64,000 bases of DNA from Paracentrotus lividus (taxonomy: Eukaryota > Echinodermata > Echinoidea > Camarodonta > Echinidae), in NCBI GenBank assembly GCA_940671915.1, contig CALNVZ010000174.1, positions 79,546,975 to 79,610,974 of the forward strand, given 5' to 3'. The stretch's first letter is position 1; every line of letters begins with the position of its first letter. The position numbers and the translations under genes are program-made. The notes under the pieces are model-generated. The model was given only the letters and a program-made list of their open reading frames with translations, was not told where the DNA came from and did not search any database. Shown one piece after another: positions 50,053 to 59,856 of the stretch.

Positions 50053-52037
50053 ACTTGAGAAACCTAAAATTTCATGTACAGGTAAGAGAAAATACATTAA
50101 AAATATTATTTAGAAAAAACAAAAAGTAGGCATACATGGGCCTTGCCTCAAATGTACAGAACATCATATTGAGGACTGCAATACAATATAAATATAGATT
50201 AAAACCCATACTTATAAATTGAAGATCTGTGAATGCAACATGAACTGTATTTCATGGAATGCAATGTTCAGCCAATAAAAACAGATAGCAATTTGACAAG
50301 GTAAAGAGAAATTAATACTGCTCTTTGCTGTCCAATTCACACAATGTACATCTTCAGCTTGAGTGGTTAATGAACTGTATGAAGCATTGGGGAAAATGAG
50401 AAAAGTGCTAATATGAAAATGGACAATATATATGTACATGTAGGAGCATTTTTATCCCAAGAGCTCTCTAAAATTTAACCTCAGCCCTGATACAAATAGT
50501 CTTTTGATTTTGAAATGTATTTCTTAAAAAAAAAAAAGCAACAAGAATTTTAGAGGAAAATAAATTATGTTGGGGGATTTCTCTGTAACCCTCCATGTAC
50601 ATGTAGCTCCTTTATTCCCATTCTAAAAGAAATTTCTTATGGTTACATGTATGTTTTAACAAAAAACAAAATACATCAAGACAAATGCGAAAGTGCCTTC
50701 TCCTACATGTAGTATGTATATGCCTCCGCCCTTAAAACCAGACATTTCAGACGTACATTTAATAGACCTCTGTGATGATTCACCTCATTATAAAAAAAGA
50801 CCACTCAGACTGTTTTCCTGTTGTCCTGTTGCTTTATTAGTTGATTGATAAGGATGGACCATCTTTGAGTATCTGTTATCTGTTTTTGCACCTGCTAGCA
50901 AAACAGCTACATTACACCTACATGTTTAATAATAAGACCTTTCTTCCCCCACTCATTTTTAAATATTAAAAAAACTAACCAATGGGATAAGTTTAATTCC
51001 ACTCAACTATACTTTAACATTCAAAGTTTCTGCTAAAGCCAAAACAAGCAACGTTCAGTACATGTACATGAAAAAGTTGTCTGTCTATTATTAATGCCTC
51101 ATACCTGTTTATTATTATCTTTAGACGTGTGATCTACAAAGTACTGTATCACCTCAGCACTCTTCAATGACTTTTTTTTAGAGAGTGTTCTTTTGATCAG
51201 GGGTGTTCCTTTCATGGCATTGTCCTTCATTCAATCAATCGGACAATAATCAATTGATGCCCATGTTGGTCACAACAGCAGGGGTGTCACCATTGTTTGC
51301 TATTCAAAACAAGTTTTCTTTGAGAGTGTATACACCTGAAATGGGCTCTGACTTTGTATCAAGTAGAATGTATGAAAAACAGTCCTCCATATTATTTTAT
51401 GGTTGATCCTAAATCCAATGTTTTTAATGTATGTATATATACATGTATGGTATTGATTTTGTACAGTATCCAGCGAAACAAGTTGAGTGTTTTGTTAGTA
51501 TTATGCTGATTGCAGATCTTATGAAATAGGGCACGTGGGGGAGGAAATGAATAAAAATGATATACTTCATTTGCTGTTAATTTTGCATGGGATGTTCGGG
51601 ATGGAAATTTTAATAAAGTCCATACATGCGGCTTTTCAATACAATATGTAACAATACTGTACTAAATGCATGCTCTACATTGCATACAAATTACAAGTCC
51701 AGAGATATTTACCGGCAGTGTATTCTAGAATACATTACAAGTCAACCAATCAATATGTCTTAATTACCTTATTTCAAGCATTTTCCATTTCAATCAATGA
51801 CAATTTCACCTTCTCCCATAGTTGTAATAAAAATGCATCATCTGTAAGAATTCTAAATGTGTTCAGTAAGAAAATATGAATCTTATAATTCAACTGCATG
51901 TACACTGTACATTTGTAGAATGTACCTGCATGTACATGTACACTGGTCTCTGTTAAAGTCTCTATCTAAAGTGAAAGTACACCTTTTACTCATTCAAGGT
52001 ACACATGATGATATGCAGCCAACCACGAATTGACATA

Positions 52038-52222
52038 CAGTCAACTTCGCCTAGGTCGACCTTGTTGGGACCCAAACAATTGCGTCGACTTGGGCGAATA
52101 TTGGCTTATGCCAGGAATTAACAAACGTATTAAAGCCTAAGGAGGAAAATCAGGACTTTTTTGCCGTCATCGAAATAAGCGAAATTCGACGAGGTCGAGG
52201 TCGACGTAAGCGAGGTTGACTG
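52038..52222. mobile_element. Tigger/pogo-like MITE, 185 bp
   Basis: CAGTCAACTTCGCCTAGGTC at the left and the inverse GACGTAAGCGAGGTTGACTG at the right give about 25-bp terminal repeats, with TA on both sides. CAGTCAA(A)CCTCG-type termini are known for Tigger/pogo elements. Only the ends and a short centre remain. Confidence 0.8.
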
Positions 52223-54081
52223 TATCATTAGTAAATGAAGGCATCTCTAAAGTTGAATAAAAATTTATAGAAATTTCAACAATTTGTTACATGTATATAA
52301 AGTTGTTTTTTTCCTTCTTTTTTTCTTAAAACCCCCTTCAAAACTTACAACTTGGGATATTCAGATTGTAGTTTAGATAATTTTTTTATAAATAATTTTG
52401 TGTGCAGCAGTGTGTCTGCATGTTGACATTGTTTAATGTTGGGTAAATAAACTTGAATAAAACATGAAGTCCCTATTTATAATTTTGTATTTTACAAAAA
52501 AAATGTATTAATTAAAGAATGGCAGAAACGGAAATACGTAAACAATGGGATTTTATGAATGAATACCTGCTGTCAACATTTTTTTTCTTTCTGACAGACT
52601 ACATTGATCTATAGCATGACTGATCATTATTGTACCCAGAAATTATTTTAATCCTGGAGCGGTTCTTGACACAGTTCTTTGTAATGCAGATGGATAGACA
52701 CAAGGTGTACTTAGGCGGCAACATGACAAACAAAGGTCCTTGATTAGAAAGAAGGAACCATGTGTTAAGGGGATTCACTTTCAATGCACACCTGAAGGCC
52801 TAGATCTCTTGTCACCATTTGATTTGGGGTTAGAACTTTAAAAACAACATGTTCCACATCTTAGAGCGGATCAATACATTCTGTAAGAGGATTGTCCCTA
52901 AGAACTGGGTATCAGAAATACAAAGGAAATGTGGCATTGAGCAGTCTGTTGATACTTGAAGTAGTCATGAAAAAAAAAATCAGCTTTGAAAGTTCATGGA
53001 GGTCGAGACAAAAAGATATATTTCTATTTCAACTCACTTTTAGACACTTCCTCAGATGTCAAATAAATGCAATGTTTAATTTGCTCTTAAATACATGTAC
53101 ATGTACATCTAGTGTTTCTTATTAATGACAAATACTCTGCATCAAAATCAAAACAAACCATGTACATTTTTTTAATGAATAAAACAGACTTCTGTTTCAT
53201 GTCCCACTTGCGAAATCTACCCTTAGATATTTTTTTAACGAATAAATGTGGAATGTCATATTTCACAAACTGAAATAAGATTTGCTTTCCTCCCAGAATC
53301 ACCTGCAGAGAAATAGGTGTCTCAATCAATTTAAAACGGTTGTAAAAATGTGAAAAATGAGACCTTGAAAACATGTGCTGGTAATGACCTTATTGGGTCA
53401 AGGTAGCCCATAGGAATATGTGTGTAATATTACAGCATAGAACAATGCAGACAAACTGCAAAATTATATATTCTGAGATTCTTTTCATACAGCTGTACCC
53501 AAGTCCATATTCAATTGGCCTTTCAACAAATTCAAGGCTTTGTGTCTTTACAATTTACCAATGAATAATGACAAGTTAGATCATTTTGAATATACATTGT
53601 ATGATTATGAATTTCAACAACAAAGGCCCAGTATACAACACACCTTTTACTAGAAAATGTGTAGCATATATTATACGTTCATCATTTCATCTACAAATTA
53701 TGTTCTATTTATTTAAGCTGTATTTAATTTTATAAACACTTTGAAACATCAATGAACAATGTTTGTAATGAGGATATTGACAAATGTTACACTGTATCAT
53801 GTGATTGGACAAAATAGATTGTATGTTCCTTTCACTTTAAACTGGAGGACATTTCATAATGATTATGATTATATTATAAGGAAATATAACAAATTTGCCT
53901 TTATTTCAAAATGGAATAGGCCTATATGTAACTCAACATTAGCAAAAGATGAATAATTACGACATTACTTTATTTTAAATTTAATGGCTTTAGTTTAATG
54001 GCCTTCAAGGCAAATCTGTTATTAATTATTATCATTTGGTATATAATTAGTATTGAAATATAGCAAGGAATGAATACTTAC

Positions 54082-54168
54082 ACCATCCTCGTATCTGTCA
54101 AACATGGCTCCATTTTTAAGTGGTTCTGGAACACAAACCTGCCACTGAAATAAATACTGCTTAGCCAT
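54082..54168 (-). CDS. Phospholipase C beta-4, coding exon 1 (start codon)
   Basis: Minus-strand translation is MAKQYLFQWQVCVPEPLKN then GAMFDRYEDG, 29 codons. The ATG is in a strong context (CCACCATGG). The donor GTAAGTATTC follows a complete codon, so the intron is phase 0. The MAK.Y.F.WQ..VP......G..FDRYE pattern matches the N-terminus of vertebrate PLC-beta-4 as I know it. The protein should be a Gq-activated, membrane-associated phosphoinositide phospholipase, with PH, EF-hand, X-Y catalytic barrel, C2 and C-terminal coiled-coil parts. Only the first PH-domain residues are in this window. Confidence 0.95.
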
Positions 54169-54235
54169 GGTGGGCTAGCTAGAGTGTTCCAACAACAAAG
54201 TCATTCATCAGCTCCGAAATAGGCAAACAAAGTCA
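54169..54235 (-). promoter_or_regulatory. Kozak context and presumed 5' untranslated sequence
   Basis: On the minus strand the bases before the ATG read ctagctagcccacc, with A at -3 and G at +4. No upstream in-frame ATG was noted close by. Where transcription starts, and whether further untranslated exons lie to the right, cannot be told from the sequence. Confidence 0.5.
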
Positions 54236-54887
54236 TGTAAAACAATGTTCAGATTATAAAATGCTCTCTTTCTCCCTCTCTCCACAGCTGTGTATGTGGG
54301 AATGTCGGACTCGCCAAGAAAAAGAGAAAATCCTGGGTCTGCGGTTTGCCTGATGGATGGATTTGGAGCTCAAAATCCAGATGGTAATGGATGCAGTTAC
54401 AACAAATAATTTAGCAGGAGAAATCCACTATATATCCAGAATCAAATGTATTTTGGATGAGGAGAGTGTCTCCATATATTGTGTGTGAGCTAAAGTGTAG
54501 GAAGGGTGTGCGGATTTGCCTCACATTGAAGTCACACACATCGTCTATTGCTCGTTCCACTAACAATATGAGATGTTCAGAGATCCACACAGAAACATGA
54601 AGAGGCAGAGTATGAGAGAGAGAGGTAAAGAGGGCAGAAGCTGCGATCAATTTGTAATACCGTCCAACGCATAGGCTTCTCATAACCAGCACTGCTGCTG
54701 CACCGTATGTCTCGCAAATGCCAAGTGTTAGCCTTTCTACAATGCTATTCCTGCATTGCCTCCACAACACCCGTCTCAGCCATGCAATATCCGACTGCTA
54801 TTTTCTCCTCCTTTTTTCCTCCTGCGTTCACATAATTCATCAGCAAAGCTCATTTGCTATCTTCAGAAGGGTTGTGCTGATGAGAGC

Positions 54888-54933
54888 GTGTGTGTGTGTG
54901 TGTTGTGTGTATGATGTGTGTGTGTGGCGTGTC
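54888..54933. repeat. (TG)n microsatellite
   Basis: GTGTGTGTGT runs are interrupted by TTG and ATGA. They lie about 720 bp upstream of the PLCB4 start codon on the gene's 5' side. Confidence 0.9.
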
Positions 54934-55599
54934 TACAATGCCATCACTGTACCATTTGGTGGAGAAATGCACACTCAGACATGTACCCACAGAAAAATGC
55001 TGCATACAATATAATGTGTGTGACTGTGTCGTGTGTGTGTTCTGCTTTTAGCTGCTCTTCAATTCGGGGGTCCTCTTCATTTCAATCAGTCACTTTGGCC
55101 TGTAGCAAAGCCCCAGTCCTCAGGTCCACTTCTCTATCTGCACAGAGAGAAAAAAACAACAAAATTCATCATTTCTTTAGCTCAGCAAGTTGATTATTTC
55201 AGGGAGTTAAATGACAACAGTGTCGATGAAAGTTCTAGATGTAATTAAATTCCAGGTCTTGGTGGTCGAGACACTTGGTGATTGGGTGGGCGGGTAGAAA
55301 ACATGATATTGGCAAAGGAGCACGAACGTTTATTACTAGAATACAAACTATAAAGCCGTTTCCAAGTATGTATGTAAGTATTATACAGATGAATGAAAAA
55401 ACATAACTCTTGCTAAAATTTTGTTCAGAAACTTAATTTAAAAAAATTATTATTCTGTAACTACATGTAGTTGACATTTGATAATTTTTTTTAATCATCA
55501 AATATAGCAGGTATTTATTGTAGATTTCTGGATGATATTGCTATTGCATCATTCTCTGTTGTTTGTCAATTACAGACAAATGTAATATCCCTTCCCATG

Positions 55600-55601
<2 letters not shown>

Positions 55602-55630
<29 letters not shown>
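55602..55630. repeat. (CT)n microsatellite
   Basis: This is a pure CT run of about 14 units. Confidence 0.95.
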
Positions 55631-55632
<2 letters not shown>

Positions 55633-55854
55633 CACTTTCTTTTAATCTATTATGTAACATTTTTTAAAGCCAAAATAATTTGATTTTGAATACCACAGAA
55701 TGATTTTATGGAGCAACCATTAGGAATTCAGTTATGATTCTTTCTTTTAATAATAATTTATGTTTAAAAAAAATCAGTTTGACTTTGAGGTGAATTTGGC
55801 ATTTTAAACTCTAACAAGTAATTTGAGAAAATTAAATTGACTCATTACTCTAAA

Positions 55855-56693
55855 AGGGATCCTAGTGTAGTGGGAAGGTGTTGGAAAGATGACGAAAATT
55901 ATTGTGAGCTTTCCCGTTATTTTCATATTTGGGAAGAATATCATAATAAAAAGCTCCACAAGAAAAGATTGCTCTTCAAATGCCCTAATACTGTATACCG
56001 TAAGTGTTTTTTTCGCATACAGATATTTTCGCGGTTGGCGGGGGTCTCGACATTTTCGCGCGATGTTAAATTCGCGGTCGGCGAAATCTGGAATTAAAAT
56101 TATCTACAACTATAAGTAATCCATATTCCTATCCCAAAAACGAGACATTAAAAGACGGTAAAAGGGAATAAAGATTAACAGTACAATGACCGTTTTCATT
56201 TGACCTACATACCAGTCATCCACGCATCGCGCTGTATCGTTGTGTGTGCTAGCGCTGCATAGACAACTCTGCTCAGCGAGCGCACGGACAATGATGGAGT
56301 TCAAAAACATTTTCTAGCGTGGATAAATTTGCGGTACTGTTCAAAACCTTTTCGCGCGATGTTAAATTCGCGGTCGCATCCCGATTCGCTAAATTCGCGA
56401 AAATAAAACCCTCGCGAAAGAAACCACTTATACAGTAGTCATAATATGTTCCAAAATATACCACACAGCTAACATGTTTGGGTCCCGAACATTTTGTGTT
56501 ACCCCATACATGGATTTCTGTGGAAGTACATGTGACTCAAAGCTGAATTGGGTTAATTTCTTATCATTTTGGCGATTCCAAAACCTCACAGCACAAAATA
56601 ATGCTTTAAGGTGAAATGTTATCAACCTCTCCAAATCACTTTTAGACATTGTCTTCCACATTTCGATGTCATGACCAGAAAACTAGTTTCACG
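55855..56693. mobile_element. Inverted copy of the 43397 element, with a nested insertion
   Basis: The reverse complement of 43397-43788 is found here as two parts, 55855-55990 and 56436-56693, with a 445-bp element inserted between them. TTAA flanks the right side; CTAA (one change) is on the left. Small differences throughout show it is an older dispersed copy. Confidence 0.75.
55991..56435. mobile_element. TA-flanked GCGAAA-rich MITE nested in a TTAA element
   Basis: It starts CTGTATACCGTAAGTGTTTT and ends with the inverse ACCACTTATACAG; TA is duplicated at both sides. Comparison with the uninterrupted relative near 43650 (gactattagg) confirms both the insertion site and the TA duplication. 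Two internal copies of tttcgcgcgatgttaaattc lie near 56056 and 56350. The interior of about 200 bp is unique. Confidence 0.85.
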
Positions 56694-56944
56694 TTAAATG
56701 TCTCATCAGATCTCATCATTTTGAAATTCTTGAATGAAGCCAATAACTGCAATTCAATGGCCATTATAAAATAGCTCTGTGATTTTACGCATCGTGGTTG
56801 GTCAAAACACGTCACGTGTGCATGCTGAATTTTCGATGCAATGCACCAGTGTGCATTTTGCGGCGCAAAAAAAGTGATAACACATACATCCGGGTCTTTT
56901 CCGTGTTTTGTTTACTTTCTTGGATGACGATCGTGATGTAGATC

Positions 56945-57007
56945 TTGAGCTACTTACCAAAAATTCCAAGGAATAATCCCTTGGAATTTTTTTGGTAAGT
57001 AACTCAA
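56945..57007. repeat. Short, strong hairpin next to the SINE
   Basis: TTGAGCTACTTACCAAAAATTCCAAGG and CCTTGGAATTTTTTTGGTAAGTAACTCAA form arms of about 27 bases around the loop aataatc, with only one or two bulges. It abuts the tRNA-like region of the following SINE. Confidence 0.8.
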
Positions 57008-57187
57008 GTTCGAAACCCGGCCGAGTCATACCAAAGACTTACAAAAATGGTACCTAAAGTTGCCTTTTTACAAGGAGCTTGGGGGTAATAATAACATCAT
57101 GCAGGGCCCGCTGGGAGAACAGTTGTCAGAACTGAAGTGGCTACCCTGGGTAAATAAAACCATATTATTATTATTATTATTATTATC
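57000..57187 (+). mobile_element. tRNA-derived SINE 3' part with (ATT)n tail
   Basis: AGTTCGAAACCCGG resembles the Pol III B box (GGTTCGANTCC). It is followed by a body containing gagtcataccaaagactt and aaaatggtacc, then tggctaccctgggtaaataa, and ends in an (ATT)n tail at 57163-57187. That order fits a plus-strand tRNA-type SINE. The A-box side seems replaced by the hairpin at 56945-57007, so this copy is probably truncated or rearranged. Confidence 0.55.
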
Positions 57188-57254
57188 TACTAGAGCTAGC
57201 AAAATGTTGCAATTTTAAAAAGGCGTTAAAACACTTCCCTGTATTGTGCGATTA

Positions 57255-57546
57255 AACGTAAATGCAGTGATCGCTCGATGCTTCGGATGGGGCGCTTCTG
57301 CACACTCGCCTGCGGCTCGTTGCAGCGCGACCCCTATCCAAAGCTATCTCGCGGTGCACTGCATTCACCGCTAACGCACGCTCGGGCGTGTGTTAATGCT
57401 ATACTATTCTATACCGAAGACCGAGTTCGTATGACTTGAAGTTAGTGCGGTGCTATTGTGCATTCCTTTTTTCTGACAGATCAAACAAAAGGATTGCCAA
57501 TAGCATCGCACAAACTTCATGTCATAAAAAGTCAGTCTTCAGTTTA
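57255..57546. repeat. GC-rich hairpin followed by a second inverted repeat
   Basis: About 57260-57372 is partly palindromic: aatgcagtgatcgc and cggatggggcgc pair with gcgaccccatcc-like and gcggtgcactgcatt sequence. Then 57416-57480 (gaagaccgagttcgtatgact, gcggtgctattg) is inverted at 57500-57546 (caatagcatcgcac, gtcagtcttcag). These look like two small foldback repeats side by side. Confidence 0.55.
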
Positions 57547-57549
57547 GAA

Positions 57550-59790
57550 TACGAGCCAATGAGATGACCTCTGCAACCTCTGACTATTGACTTACAAAGT
57601 ACATAATCCAAAATCAATTCAGTTAATCTTCTCATTGTCATACATGTACATTGTACATATCATCAACATATTTGAAGGTCATTTGCCAGTTCTTCTGGAG
57701 ATATTCTTCCTATGATGATACTCTCTATCCTTAACATTGAAATTCATATCTAAAGTGGTTGAGATGTTGCAACAATGAGAAAGCAGGACAAAGCCCAAAT
57801 ACTTGATGCCCCCTGCACCACATTTGGTCAGAGAGGCATTATTTTTATGGAAGTCACTTTTGAGAATCTGAGTTCATACAAGTTCTCAAAATATAGAGGA
57901 TGGAAGTAAAGGATTTTAGTATGGCCGTCTTTCTGCAGAGCGACATTTTAAGGTCATGACCTGGGGCTGGTTGAAGTATTAACTACATGTAAGTACAACC
58001 TACAATCCAGATGAGGTTTCATTAGCATTTACCAGACGGTCACAGGGAATGCCGCCCCCCCCCCCCTCCCCCACAATTTGAAAACCACTAATTTACTGTA
58101 TGGTAAGAGTGCCTAAGTCTGCGCTCTCCTCCATTACCGTCAGAAAAAAAAAACGGGTCATAAGTCTAGGCACTCACTTTGAAGTTTGATTTATCACTTT
58201 TAATTATGTGTTTTCTTCCAAATTTTCACGAAATATTATGAAATAGTTACAATTCAATCATTTTACCTTTTTAGTACAAATAGATCTACAGTTTTTACTT
58301 TAATAAAGTGGGTAGACAATAACAAACTTAACTCATATGGAAGAAACTTTTACTGTGTACACAATGGCTCTGATCACAAAAAATCTTGAGCAGAAAGGAA
58401 TACATAAACTGTTATAAATCTATAATATATCATAACTTCACACTAATGATTTTTTTTTTTTTTTTTTTTTTTTAAATAAATAGGGGCCTAGATCTACATG
58501 TAACTAGAATCTAACGTTAGATCTAACGTTAGATCTAGATCTAGGTCTAGACTATTTAGATCTACCAAACTCTGTGAAGTTTATTTAAACATTTTGAAAA
58601 GGGTTATTTCATTGGATAAAGAAGAGACTTAGACACAACAAATAAATGTAAAATCAAGAAAGATGATGGGGCATTTTCATTGGCAGTGGAACATATTGAT
58701 GTAAACAACTGCACCACAACACCTGCCTCTGCCTCTGGTAATCTGAAATGTGCACTCACAATTTCTCTCTTAGATTACAATACATTACAAGGTGAATACA
58801 GTGAAGTAAAAGATTACGATCAAGATTTGCTATCTAGTATCAAAAGTAAATCAAGTTTTAATCATTGGTAAAAACACTTTTTGAGATGCTCTCATCGAGA
58901 TATCCACATGTCATAAAAGGCCAGGTCAGGGGCGTAAGTGAGCCAAGAGCTCAAAAGCTACACCGCCGAACGCCGAAGTCTCCGGTTCTCTCACCTTCTA
59001 CGATACCCCTCGTACACGGGCGTGGGGAGACTAGATTCTAGTGATGCGGAGTAAAAAATAAAAAATAAATAGGAGCAATGGCTCTCTTTATCGTCTTGTA
59101 AGCAAAAGGAATCAAATGATAACTCATCAAAACAAGATATTTCAATTTTTATAGTATATATACTACGTTCCTGATGCTCCAAACACACATATCCGCAATA
59201 CTAATGTCAAAAATTGAATTAACATCTAACGTTACACTCACCAAAGCAAAAAGACGTCTTCACCAAATGAAAACATGGCTTGCATGCGATGGGTGTGCGT
59301 ACCGGTATTTTTATTGTGTGTATTTTTTTACACAGGGCATGCATGCATGCATGCATCGAAAATCCGATTATGGTCTTTGAGCAGCTGATCTGCATCTAGC
59401 GGTACCATACCTCATTTGTGTACACACAGTAAAGTATTACGTAATGAGAAGGCCCGGATTCAAAAGGGTGTTGTTGATGTTGATGTTTTCTTATTGTCGT
59501 AAATGTTGTTGTAAATAGTTCAAACAGCTTTTGTCATTATTTTGGCCGTAAGTCCTTTTTCCTCAAATGTTATTTAACAGGACCAAGTGGTGTAAAAATT
59601 GAGATATAGACAACGGTGTCGATTTGTTTTGGCGATTGGGGGGGATGATCGTCGATATTCCTCTTTTCCTCAATGTGACACATACGATGGTATATGATCG
59701 CAGTGTCCATTGTTGGGGGTGGGGTAATGTTAGTATATTGTTAGGGGGGGGTAATGTTTGTATATGCTTGTACTATGCATATGAATTAGA
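57550..59790. other. Intergenic, no gene recognised
   Basis: It holds a C-run (58053-58068), a pure T tract (about 58450-58473), a small cluster of tctaacgttagatct units (58507-58545), and a GCAT microsatellite (59339-59355). The 63-codon frame at 58680-58871 and the others here have no recognisable motif. G-rich direct repeats (ttggggg..ggggtaatgtt) occur at 59710-59760. Confidence 0.55.
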
Positions 59791-59799
59791 AAAATTATT

Positions 59800-59856
59800 G
59801 TATAATGCGAGCCGCGAAGCGCGAGCTGAAAATTTTCTCATAAGAATCCATGACAT
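59800..59856. repeat. Isolated part-unit of the 200-bp tandem repeat
   Basis: It contains gcgaagcgcgagctgaaaat plus tttctca, the core of the repeat that continues after 61610. The foldback element 59857-61608 cuts it off from the rest. Confidence 0.7.

Larger units (their letters stand above)
34135..54081 (-). other. PLCB4 intron 1, about 20 kb
   Basis: It is bounded by GTAAGTATTC at the exon 1 side and TTACAG at the exon 2 side. It contains the separate small elements listed below and many TACATGTA(CATGTA) runs. Outside those I see no exon with splice sites, no RNA gene and no long frame. A large first intron is usual for this gene class in animals and may hold enhancers, but no specific site can be supported from sequence alone. 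Confidence 0.85.
54236..55854. other. PLCB4 5' flank; no gene recognised
   Basis: This contains a TG-rich microsatellite (54888-54933), another GTGTGTG patch near 55016-55040, and a CT run (55602-55630). The minus-strand 119-codon frame at 54770-54411 shows no known domain and may be untranslated leader or chance. A pyrimidine tract plus CAG at 54283-54297 on the plus strand could mimic an acceptor, but no exon follows. Confidence 0.5.

Noticed and set aside
54283..54420. Plus-strand exon after a pyrimidine tract and CAG at 54297
   Set aside because: No open frame with recognisable sequence and no matching donor; it lies antisense to the PLCB4 leader region.
54411..54770. 119-codon minus-strand frame just upstream of the PLCB4 start
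   Set aside because: No recognisable domain and not joined in frame to exon 1; it may be untranslated leader or chance.
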